Assembly: GCA_035610365.1 (NCBI GenBank)
Contig: CM069433.1
Span: forward strand, 56,720,487-56,784,486
Source of the DNA: Aquatica leii
Lineage: Eukaryota; Arthropoda; Insecta; Coleoptera; Lampyridae
Length of the DNA: 64,000 bases
Direction: 5' to 3'
In this document: one piece after another, positions 48,146 through 56,639 of the stretch
How the letters are laid out: each line of letters begins with the position of its first letter
How positions within the stretch are numbered: position 1 is the stretch's first letter
Program-made: the position numbers and the translations under genes
The notes under the pieces: model-generated
What the model saw: only the letters and a program-made list of their open reading frames with translations
Database searches by the model: none
What the model was told of the DNA's origin: nothing

Positions 48146-48189
48146 CTACTGGACGGCCGTTTCGCTCTTTTGGAGCTCATCAGCAGTAG
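48146..48189 (-). ncRNA. hammerhead ribozyme (direct monomer 3)
   Basis: Identical core and stems to monomer 1. Predicted cleavage between 48152 and 48151. Confidence 0.92.
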
Positions 48190-48487
48190 GAGATACACCC
48201 TAATGTAGTTTGCATAATTGCATTCACGCCCCTTATAGCTTATATTTAAGTATGACGAAGTTACAATTCAAAAGTGTTTGATGGCAGAGCCATCTCATAG
48301 TGTGATTTTACTATGTGCCTAAAGTTTACTGTAAATAGCTATAAACGGTGGTGACACGTTGAAATTAGTTCAACACCCGCGAATTTCAAAATATACTTTG
48401 AATTATTCGTCGGGATAAAACCACAACGTAAAAGGACATTGAGGGTAAGCAATGTCAATGCAATTATGCAAACGCCACCAGAGTGAA

Positions 48488-48531
48488 CTACTGGACGGCC
48501 GTTTCGCTCTTTTGGAGCTCATCAGCAGTAG
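48488..48531 (-). ncRNA. hammerhead ribozyme (direct monomer 4)
   Basis: Identical core and stems to monomer 1. Predicted cleavage between 48494 and 48493. Confidence 0.92.
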
Positions 48532-48829
48532 GAGATACACCCTAATGTAGTTTGCATAATTGCATTCACGCCCCTTATAGCTTATATTTAAGAATGACGA
48601 AGTTACAATTCAAAAATGTTTGATGGCAGAGCCATCTCTTAGTGTGATTTTACTATGTGCCTAAAGTTTACTGTAAATAGCTATAAACAGTGGTGACACG
48701 TTGAAATTAGTTCAACACTCGCGAATTTCAAAATATACTTTGAATTATTCGTCGGGATAAAACCACAACGTAAAAGGACATTGGGGGTAAGCAATGTCAA
48801 TGCAATTATGCAAACGCCACCAGAGTGAA

Positions 48830-48873
48830 CTACTGGACGGCCGTTTCGCTCTTTTGGAGCTCATCAGCAGTAG
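48830..48873 (-). ncRNA. hammerhead ribozyme (direct monomer 5)
   Basis: Identical core and stems to monomer 1, although this monomer has several substitutions elsewhere (for example GCATCGACG instead of GCATTCACG near 48903). Predicted cleavage between 48836 and 48835. Confidence 0.92.
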
Positions 48874-49220
48874 GAGATACACCCTAATGTAGTTTGCATA
48901 ATTGCATCGACGCCCCTTATAGCTTATATTTAAGTATGACGAAGTTACAATTCAAAAGTGCTTACCCCCAATGTCCTTTTACGTTGTGGTTTTATCCCGA
49001 CGAATAATTCAAAGTATATTTTGAAATTCGCGGGTGTTGAACTAATTTCAACGTGTCACCACCGTTTATAGCTATTTACAGTAAACTTTAGGCACATAAT
49101 AAAATCACACTATGAGATGGCTCTGCCATCAAACACTTTTGAATTGTAACTTCGTCATTCTTAAATATAAGCTATAAGGGGCGTCAATGCAATTATGCAA
49201 ACTACATTAGGGTGTATCTC

Positions 49221-49264
49221 CTACTGCTGATGAGCTCCAAAAGAGCGAAACGGCCGTCCAGTAG
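49221..49264 (+). ncRNA. hammerhead ribozyme (inverted monomer 1)
   Basis: Plus-strand order CTACTG, CTGATGA, GCTC-CAAAA-GAGC, GAAAC, GGCCGTC, CAGTAG, all invariant bases present. Predicted cleavage between C49258 and C49259. Transcripts of this block would run rightwards, opposite to the direct block. Confidence 0.92.
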
Positions 49265-49562
49265 TTCACTCTGGTGGCGTTTGCATAATTGCATTGACAT
49301 TGCTTACCCCCAATGTCCTTTTACGTTGTGGTTTTATCCCGACGAATAATTCAAAGTATATTTTGAAATTCGCGGGTGTTGAACTAATTTCAACGTGTCA
49401 CCACCGTTTATAGCTATTTACAGTAAACTTTAGGCACATAATAAAATCACACTATGAGATGGCTCTGCCATCAAACACTTTTGAATTGTAACTTCGTCAT
49501 TCTTAAATATAAGCTATAAGGGGCGTCAATGCAATTATGCAAACTACATTAGGGTGTATCTC

Positions 49563-49606
49563 CTACTGCTGATGAGCTCCAAAAGAGCGAAACGGCCGTC
49601 CAGTAG
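49563..49606 (+). ncRNA. hammerhead ribozyme (inverted monomer 2)
   Basis: Identical to the previous ribozyme, 342 bp further on. Predicted cleavage between 49600 and 49601. Confidence 0.92.
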
Positions 49607-49764
49607 TTCACTCTGGTGGCGTTTGCATAATTGCATTGACATTGCTTACCCCCAATGTCCTTTTACGTTGTGGTTTTATCCCGACGAATAATTCAAAGTA
49701 TATTTTGAAATTCGCGGGTGTTGAACTAATTTCAACGTGTCACCACCGTTTATAGCTATTTACA

Positions 49765-50160
49765 GTTGTTATTATAGTTTAGTTAGGATAAAAATTACTA
49801 GAATTCTTTAAACTTATTCTTATTAACGCATTAGTTTTAGTCATTTGCTTTCGGAAATTGCTGATGCACCTCTTAGGTTTTAACAACTTGTAAGGCACTT
49901 CATCAGAATTTGCACTTCTAAGTAAATTCTGATGCATTTGTTAATTGTAACTTGAGAATAAGTGTACTCTTGTTATTGGTTAATTTTGTAATAAGAGGGT
50001 GTATCTACTTTACCAAAATTTAGTCATATAAATAACTCAACTAGGAAAAGAAGGAGTAGTGACAAAACGATGTAGTAACTAAGAAGATACATATACTTAT
50101 GTAAACAAAATATTGAAACAAAGCTACAATTTAAAACTACAATTTGGCTTTATCACACTT
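49765..50160 (+). mobile_element. remainder of BEL/Pao 3' LTR (right of the array)
   Basis: Resumes with the duplicated 12-mer and continues through a possible TATA box (CATATAAATAACTC at about 50026). The end is placed at about 50160 (…TTATCACA), only because a TG...CA pair is expected; no target duplication confirms it. A region with three CTGATGCA/CTTCATCAG-type words (49859-49948) forms partial inverted repeats. It lacks the GAAAC half and is not a hammerhead. Confidence 0.45.
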
Positions 50161-50290
50161 AAAAAAGTTTAAGTGTCAACAAAGGGTTTATGCTTAATGA
50201 AAAAAGACAATCTACAATTTTTGTTGTATTAAAAACGTTTATACAAAAATTTGGGTAAATTTATATCATAAAAACTTTATTTTTTCTTTG

Positions 50291-50524
50291 CTACGAAATT
50301 ATCAAAAAAGGTATGTATTTGAAAGGAATGTAATCGCATATATCCATTAACTTTTTTTTCTTCGCTGTCGTCATATTCAATGGTTCATAATAGATTTGTG
50401 GTAACTGGGTTGCTAGAAGTATTTTCTTTTTGGAAACTTTAAATGAATGCCACGGCTGCATTATATTGCAGCTTGATCGTGCGTGGACTTGTAAAGGATC
50501 ATCAATATTAAATCGAAACCACAT
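50291..50524 (-). pseudogene. unassigned conserved-looking fragment
   Basis: A 77-codon minus-strand frame reading FNIDDPLQVHARSSC, then TTAKKKKLMDICDYIPFKYI. The 'TAKKxxLMxxxxYIPxxY' ending recalls short conserved tails I associate with repetitive insect transposon-derived proteins, but I cannot name the family. No neighbouring blocks are recognisable. It may be chance. Confidence 0.25.
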
Positions 50525-50738
50525 GTAATGTGTAACCTTGAGTTGTATGTTTCTAATAAGATTCTTCTTTGCTGGTGTTTAAAATCTTGCTGTGTTTATT
50601 ATTTTTAAGGCTTTCGCGGCCATGATTTTTTAACAATTAAATACTTTCGGGTTTTGAACCGCGTTCCATATTTACACTTTTCACGAAATTCATAAAATTT
50701 AAAAAGCTTACAAACTTTGAAAAATTACAATATTTGAC

Positions 50739-50769
50739 GTTTCGAAAGTCATGTCGCTGTCTTCTTTAG
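50739..50769 (-). ncRNA. degenerate hammerhead ribozyme of Penelope-like element
   Basis: On the minus strand CTAAAGA (50763-50769) stands for CTGAAGA and GAAAC (50739-50743) is intact. The candidate stem II GACAG/CTTTC has one mismatch. The invariant G5 is A, so it should be inactive. It lies about 110 bp 3' of the GIY-YIG frame, the same arrangement as the intact ribozyme at 55331-55396. Confidence 0.55.
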
Positions 50770-50869
50770 AAAAACTGAAACTGAAGGTATAGGATCTTGA
50801 CAAGCTTTTACATTACGCCGTTCGGCTGAGTGGTTTGTGAATGTATCAATTCATTAGTCGTCCGGAATA

Positions 50870-51185
50870 TGTTTTTCTATACTGGTGCTAGATCAATTCC
50901 ATTATTGAAATTGTCGTACTGCTGGATTTCGATAGCTTCCTTGTATAGTCTAAGCCAGAAGTTTTGGGATTTAGCCAATATTGGTGCCTCTTCAAATTTT
51001 TTTGTGTGACCAGTGTCTAAGAAGTGTTCCGCAACAGCAGATCTTGTGTTATGTTTCTTTATATCCGCTTTATGTTTTTTAAATCTAGTAGTTATGTTGC
51101 GTCCCGTTTGTCCTATATAAGCCAGCCCACACAAACAAGGGATGTGGTAGACTCCTGGAAAACCAGGACCACAATTGCTAAGACA
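50870..51185 (-). pseudogene. Penelope-like element GIY-YIG endonuclease fragment
   Basis: The open part 50877-51134 (85 codons) begins CGLAYIGQTGRNITTRFKKH with the YIG half of the GIY-YIG motif. The GVYHIPC half lies just upstream near 51135-51165. AVAEHFLDTGHTKKF and NFWLRLYKEAIEIQQYDN follow, the usual C-terminal blocks with the conserved H and E. This domain nicks DNA to prime reverse transcription. No RT sequence remains upstream (right), so the copy is 5'-truncated. It is the best-preserved GIY-YIG segment in the window. Confidence 0.85.
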
Positions 51186-51189
51186 CTTG

Positions 51190-52210
51190 TAAAGACTTAT
51201 TAACAGTGAAATAATTTTGTGTCATAACAGATATTTACTTCATATTATATTTATACAAAATATTTTTGTGTATAAATAATCTTTGTAAGAATAAATAAAT
51301 CAAACTTATGTAATGTTTTTTAGGAGCTGGGGAGGCACCATGATAAACAAAAAATTCGCATTTTCCTGTCACCCAAAACTTGCTTTACTATAATACGATA
51401 AACAATCGTTCGTATTGTATTGTTCAGGAATGTCAATCAAAAACAATGAAGTATTTTACCTTTACGTTCATTTACTATTTTTAGTTTAGTCGCCGTTATA
51501 GTCTAAAAACAGTCGGCCTGGAAGAAATAACGTGATTTTAAATTTTTTATTGCACTCCATATACCTCATTGCAGTGCCATACGGTAATTAGATATTTTGA
51601 CGTTATCGTATTATTAAAATATAAATTATTTAATAAAAAACAAAGCTATTTTTGAATAAGTTTTAATTCTCAATTCATATTTTTCTTATTATTACAACAA
51701 TAAAATACATGGTGTTTTATTTAAGTTAGCAAAGTAATTAAACGAAATGTTTTAGTGTACTTAAACTTTTAATTACAGACATCCTTTACATTAATTTTAT
51801 TATTTCTACACAAAGCTACAATAATGTAGAATTGACAGACAAAAATGCGTTAATTACAAATTTATATAGCCAAGCATAATTAATTTAATTCAAGAGTACT
51901 ACATTTTCAAAAAAGTCAAATAATTCAAAAACTATAAAGAGTAGGTATAAGGAACTTTCCATAAACTGACATTATTTTTTACAGCAGTTCTTAAAAATAA
52001 AATAAAACACAGCGTTTTATTTAAAAATATATAACTTTGTATTGTTATTTTAATTTGGGCTACTTTGTATACTTCTAACGTTTTTCAAATTATAGCAGCC
52101 ACTGTCTTACGTATTTCTGTTACAGGATTTTGTAATTTATAGTTTTGTCACTAAGCTCCGTCCTGTTGAGCGTGAAACACCCTGTACAATAAATAATAGA
52201 CCAACCCATT
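51190..52210. other. AT-rich stretch, no gene recognised
   Basis: Nothing supported. Repeats of AAACAC(A/T)GxGTTTTAT type occur near 51705-51720 and 52000-52020, possibly parts of one dispersed repeat. Confidence 0.4.
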
Positions 52211-52214
52211 AATA

Positions 52215-52820
52215 TTCTTTTCCGAAAGTTTCAATTTTCAATTCTAAAATCATTCAAAAACTTTTTACTTTTCAAAGGTATATGTGGCAACAACAACGTC
52301 GTCTAAATAGACAAAGACATATGGTTCTAGCTAGTAATCTTTGCCAGGTAGTCGGGGCGTTAAGTAAACTAAACGGCATCCTTCTAAATCTGAACAAGCC
52401 TCGTCCAAGGACCGTAAAAAAATTGCTTGGCGATTTCGCAATCGGAACTTGCCAACTTTATGTCAATAGAGGACAATTTGCGACTTTTAGGCGTTCTAAT
52501 ATGTACAAAATATAAGGTAGCAGGTAAACATCCCGTTTTGGTATCGCATTTAATTTTCTGAAATTGGCGCAGAAACGATACGAACCATGTTTCTTCTTAA
52601 CCAAAGGGATCGGTGACGACCACGCAGATTTTGACCTCTCAGTTATCTTATTCTTCAACATCTGATCAACTTCAGCGTCTATACACTTCTTTACAGCTAG
52701 TAAAACTGCATAATACCTTTGTCTGATTAGGGGTGAGTCCGTTTCGATAACACGTTTGACCAAATCTGTACATGTTAACTCCTTTATAGCTTGCCTTAAT
52801 TGTTTCTTAACCAAATCTTT
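52215..52820 (-). pseudogene. Ty3/gypsy reverse transcriptase fragment
   Basis: The frame 52458-52814 carries the RT fingers: EVDQMLKNKITERSKSAWSS, PIPLVKKKHGSYRFCANFRK and LNAIPKRDVYLLP. In shifted frames the palm continues with GYWQVPI-like, GLFRFRRMPFSLLNAPTTWQ and then YLDDVVVATYTFEK, with the YLDD catalytic motif at 52298-52309. It breaks off at about 52260. It belongs to a different Ty3 lineage from the errantivirus-like element at 42-45 kb. Gag, integrase and LTRs are not seen. Confidence 0.82.
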
Positions 52821-52929
52821 TAGTTTGGCCAGCTAATTATTTCCAACTATTTAATTTAAACTTTTTTACTCTCTACGTGCTGTTGAAATTAATGCAATAG
52901 CATTCACACAGCCTTAAACGGTTTTGTTA

Positions 52930-53068
52930 CAAGTCTTAAATTATGCTTTTATAATTTATTATCATGTACGGTAATAGCTTTGACCTGCACGAAAATAAAA
53001 TTGATCACATACAATGCACTACGTTGCCTAATTGCAAATAAACATACAATGTATCGTATTATCTATTA
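52930..53068 (+). repeat. dispersed repeat, copy 2 (partner at 1737-1875)
   Basis: Same orientation and about 140 bp of similarity with 1737-1875. See that entry. Confidence 0.7.
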
Positions 53069-53069
53069 G

Positions 53070-55325
53070 TCGTAGAAAAAGTAACTTAATGAAATGTGAA
53101 TAAGTTTATAAAAACGTTCTATATATAATATAATAAAGAAAAAACTTTTCTACAAAAATTCTTAATTGCATTTTATGTTCAACCATTACATTTATGGTAA
53201 ATTAAAATTAATAGATTGGAATAATAAATAAAGTGAGCATTAAAACAAATGTATATTTTCTGCAAATGCAATTTTAAAAACATAAGTTATAAGTAAGATT
53301 TATAAACTTTATCGATAAAATTTGTTCATTATTATATTCTTTATTTGACAAAAACTTATATTTTTGTTCAGGAATCATCATTGTCTACAAACACATAAAA
53401 GTTGAAGACAGAAAAGTCTACTTTCATTTGTACAATATTGATAAACTCTGATCAAGCATTAGTCTGAAATTACTTCTGAATTCGAAGTTTGACAATTATA
53501 TTAATTGTACGTCATTAGCAATCTTAAATTACCAGTAATTTAATTAAGAAAACGTTGTTTATACATCACAAAATTGAAGTAAAACTTAACTATTTAAAAC
53601 TGTACTCCTATAGCACTCAATGTCAGATTGCTTTGTTTGTTTGATAAATCATACTTATTTCAATCCGACAACGTAACTCGTTAAGCGAAAGAACGTGAAC
53701 AGGAAGTAGTAAATACTGACTACTTTGTTTTCATTTGTTTTATTTTTGCGTTATATTATAGTTGTAAATTTTTTTACACCGGTTTAAATTTTACTTTTAC
53801 TTGCTAAAAACTTTGAAGAATTGTCATACACTCAAATTCACAATATACTTTACTACTGTACTATAAATTGCAATAAATAGTTTTTAAGTTATGCTAGCAT
53901 TATAACTATAAAATAATACAATAAATTTTTGTTTTTTTATTTGCGTCTATAATAATGCTAGATTCGTATCCGTACGGGTGCGCATATGGCTATTTTGGGT
54001 TTGTTGGTATTGTCCAGTATAAATTACTTCAAAATTATATTATTTACTTTTTTATACTTACTATGTTAATCTATATATGATTATTTTAAAACAATAGTAG
54101 AGTACCTAAAAAGTATAAAATTATACTATATATAATTTACGTTTTTTTTTTAAATTACAATGATTAAAATTTTTTTCAACCACTACTAAGCCTTCATTTT
54201 TTTTGTTAATTATTTTATTTGAAGTATACAGCCAAAAAGCAACCAGCAGTTTTTTCAGAATTTAAAACTGAACGTATTCAATAACACGTCGAGTTATTTT
54301 TTTTAGATTGGAAAGTAAAATACTTAAGTTACATAAAATATTTTAATATCCATCTCTTTATTAACACGTTGGCTATCGGCGATATTGCCAGTGACTGTAT
54401 CTGTGATTCAATATTTTATCTAATCATTTTGCCTAGTTTTTGTTTACAGTTTACATTTCTTGTGGTGTAGATAAATACGTATTCTTTGGGTTTAAATTTT
54501 TGAAAAAATACCGTTCAGTTTAATAGACATTGGATCACACTGAACTTTTTTGTTGATGTAATCCGACGTTCAGCTAAATGGATATGTTTTTTTAAATAAA
54601 ACTTACTAAATTAAAATTTCAAAATCCTATAATCAAGGTAGTTTTAATTAATAGGTGCATCAACTAAAAATGGTTTGATCAAAAACTTTGAAACAAAAAT
54701 AAAAGCATAGTCTGGATTTTGCAAACAGATGGCACAATGATACAATATGTCACGTGATATGCACAGTACAAAAAATTTGACACCACGAATAAATTCTTCG
54801 TTGTAGAATTTGTGTTGTTTGTTTATGTTTTAAAGTTTTTCTTAGTGCCAAAGCGCATTTTTTAAGACAATTCTGCAAATAAAGTATTTGTTATATACAC
54901 ATATACGCCACTATTTTTGTCGTAATACAACAATGGACCTTTATATCTTTCTTTCTGTTATACATATTTGGCGAAAAGGACTTTGCCGTGTGTTTCTTAT
55001 GGAAACTTCCATTTGTTAAATTTAAAATTACAAGTTATTTATTACAGTTTTAGAAAAAAAAATGTAATAACATTATTGGTTTTTAATTATAGTTAAAAAA
55101 TATATTTACAAATATGTTGCTTGTTTTGTTTTAAATAGGCTCATTGACGTTTTGCTACGCCGTTTTCTTTAGAAAGTTGCAAAGAAAAACTCTTCCTATA
55201 AATCCTTATCAAATTACGGAAACTCTATTAGAATTTAAAATCAACGAAATGATCCATTTATTAAACCTTTTGATGGCAGTATTTATTGTAGATAAATAAA
55301 ACAAAACTTCGTCATTCAGCCATTA
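53070..55325. other. AT-rich stretch, no gene recognised
   Basis: About 2.2 kb without any supported coding, RNA or repeat feature. Long A/T runs throughout. Confidence 0.55.
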
Positions 55326-55330
55326 ATCGT

Positions 55331-55396
55331 ATATTTTCAAAAGTGACATGTTTCGACCATCTTAATTTTGATTAGGTCATCATCAGACTGAAAAAA
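55331..55396 (-). ncRNA. intact type I hammerhead ribozyme of Penelope-like element
   Basis: Minus strand: CTGATGA (55380-55386), stem II GACC (55375-55378) with GGTC (55355-55358), a 16-nt loop that can itself pair TAAT with ATTA, then GAAAC (55350-55354). ACATGT forms a palindromic minimal stem III, with C17 at 55345. Stem I is AGT with ACT, extended after a bulge by TTTTC with GAAAA. All invariant core bases are present. Cleavage is predicted between 55345 and 55344. It lies about 310 bp 3' of Penelope GIY-YIG remains. Confidence 0.85.
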
Positions 55397-55699
55397 AAAT
55401 TACTCATTATAAAAACGAACAGACGGATTGTAGTGATAATATAAAATTACCTAAATCAACAACAACGAACAATTAATAAACAAATTAACACCTTGAAGAG
55501 GAAATTTTACAACATTACAATAAAACGAACAAACTATTAATGTCTGAGTTGAATCTTATCAAAATTCTTAAATTTTTTGTATGATAACAAATTGTAATTT
55601 TTATTAAAATATTGAATTACTTAAAGGTAACTATAAAACTAATAATAAAACTTAACGTTAGATGGGTTAGGTATCCTGTTTTGGTAATATTACTTGTAT

Positions 55700-55935
55700 T
55701 TAAGTTTTAACTGATGTAAATTGATTTGATCGTTTAATAACATATCGCTATCTGAAGACGAAATGTAAATAGCTTCTAAAATGTCAAGTAAATATTTATT
55801 GTTATTAATAGGATGTATTATAGATGATTCTGAAAAAGCGTGTTTTTTGTTCTATTAGAATTTGTTATATCGACAAACTTGAAGAAATTCATGTAACTGC
55901 AAACAGTGCACGGGCTTTAAAAAATTATTTACCAC
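55700..55935 (-). pseudogene. Penelope-like element GIY-YIG C-terminal fragment
   Basis: Minus-strand pieces CLQLHEFLQVCRYNKF and SSIIHPINNNKYLLDILEAI followed by SDMLLNDQINLHQL. These resemble the 'H...LNILEALEI...LLNDQ' ending of Penelope GIY-YIG proteins. One stop is present and no RT remains upstream. The call is strengthened by the hammerhead downstream. Confidence 0.55.
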
Positions 55936-55989
55936 CATTTGCATAGTAACTGTAATTTTTGATATGATTTTACTAAATTAATGACCATT

Positions 55990-56315
55990 AGCAAAGTTTG
56001 GTGGCATAATCACCTCATAGTATAAGTTACTATATATAAAAAATAACTGTAAATAGTTATAATAGCGGAAAGCGTTGAAGTTAATTTTACACCCGCGTAA
56101 TACAAATAGTTTTGAAAAAATTACGGGACAAAATTACAACGTAAAAGACATTGAGGGTAAAACAACGTCAATACACTTGTGAAAATGCTACTAGAATGAA
56201 ATAGTAGACGGTCGTTTCGTCCGTTTAGAGCTCATGAGCAGTAGGAGACACACTTTAATGTATTCCCACAATTGTATCGACAAACCCTATAGCTTTATAC
56301 TATATAATTAATTAG
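55990..56315. mobile_element. diverged single retrozyme-like monomer
   Basis: Aligns over its whole length with the 342-bp monomer in the direct-block orientation. Shared words include ATCTCATAG/CACCTCATAG, ACTGTAAATAG, ACACCCGCG, ACAACGTAAAAG, ACATTGAGGGTAA, GAGCTCAT-AGCAGTAGGAGA and CCCTATAGCTT. It is about 325 bp, much more diverged than the array copies are from each other, so it is an older insertion. No second copy adjoins it. Confidence 0.8.
56202..56244 (-). ncRNA. dead hammerhead in the diverged monomer
   Basis: Minus strand: CTACTG, then CTCATGA in place of CTGATGA (invariant G5 to C). Stem II reads GCTC with a mismatched partner, GAAAC is kept, and the stem I partner is disrupted (TACTAT for CAGTAG). 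Predicted to be inactive. Confidence 0.75.
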
Positions 56316-56639
56316 TAAATTTAAAAATATTCATTGTTGAGTTTGTTTAAATGTAAAACGTACTTTATAATTTGGGATACATCAAATGCAACTTGATTTT
56401 TGCAAACATTGTTAGATGACAGAATTGTAAACTTCTGTAAAATAATCACCAAGCTTTAAAAAACATCTAAAAAATAAGCTATAAATATTAAGTTTATATA
56501 AGTAAATAAATTTCACTTTCATTAGATATTTAATGATATAAATATACTAAAACAAACAGTTTTAAATTTATGTTTTAGTTTTTAGAATTGCGCCATTTCT
56601 TGACACCTATGTCAGTAATTATTACAGTTTGGTATTGTC

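Larger units (their letters stand above)
47240..49764. mobile_element. retrozyme-like array of 342-bp hammerhead monomers
   Basis: Five direct monomers start at 47239, 47581, 47923, 48265 and 48607, an exact 342-bp period, followed by 12 bp of a sixth. At 48961 the array switches strand: inverted monomers start at 48961 and 49303, with a partial from 49645 to 49764. Monomers are almost identical. Each complete monomer holds one type I hammerhead ribozyme, on the minus strand in the direct block and the plus strand in the inverted block. The array is bounded by GTTGTTATTATA at 47228-47239 and 49765-49776. There is no coding frame. Tandem hammerhead monomers of 170-400 nt with direct duplications are the known form of animal retrozymes, which give circular RNAs and are thought to be mobilised by Penelope-type reverse transcriptase. 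The identification is by architecture. Confidence 0.9.

Noticed and set aside
47240-49764. CRISPR-like regular repeat
   Set aside because: The repeat unit is 342 bp with no unique spacers, in a eukaryotic genome; a tandem array, not a CRISPR.
49858-49950. CTGATGCA / CTTCATCAG words that look like hammerhead core halves
   Set aside because: There is no GAAAC half at the right distance on either strand. It is an imperfect inverted repeat of the LTR instead.
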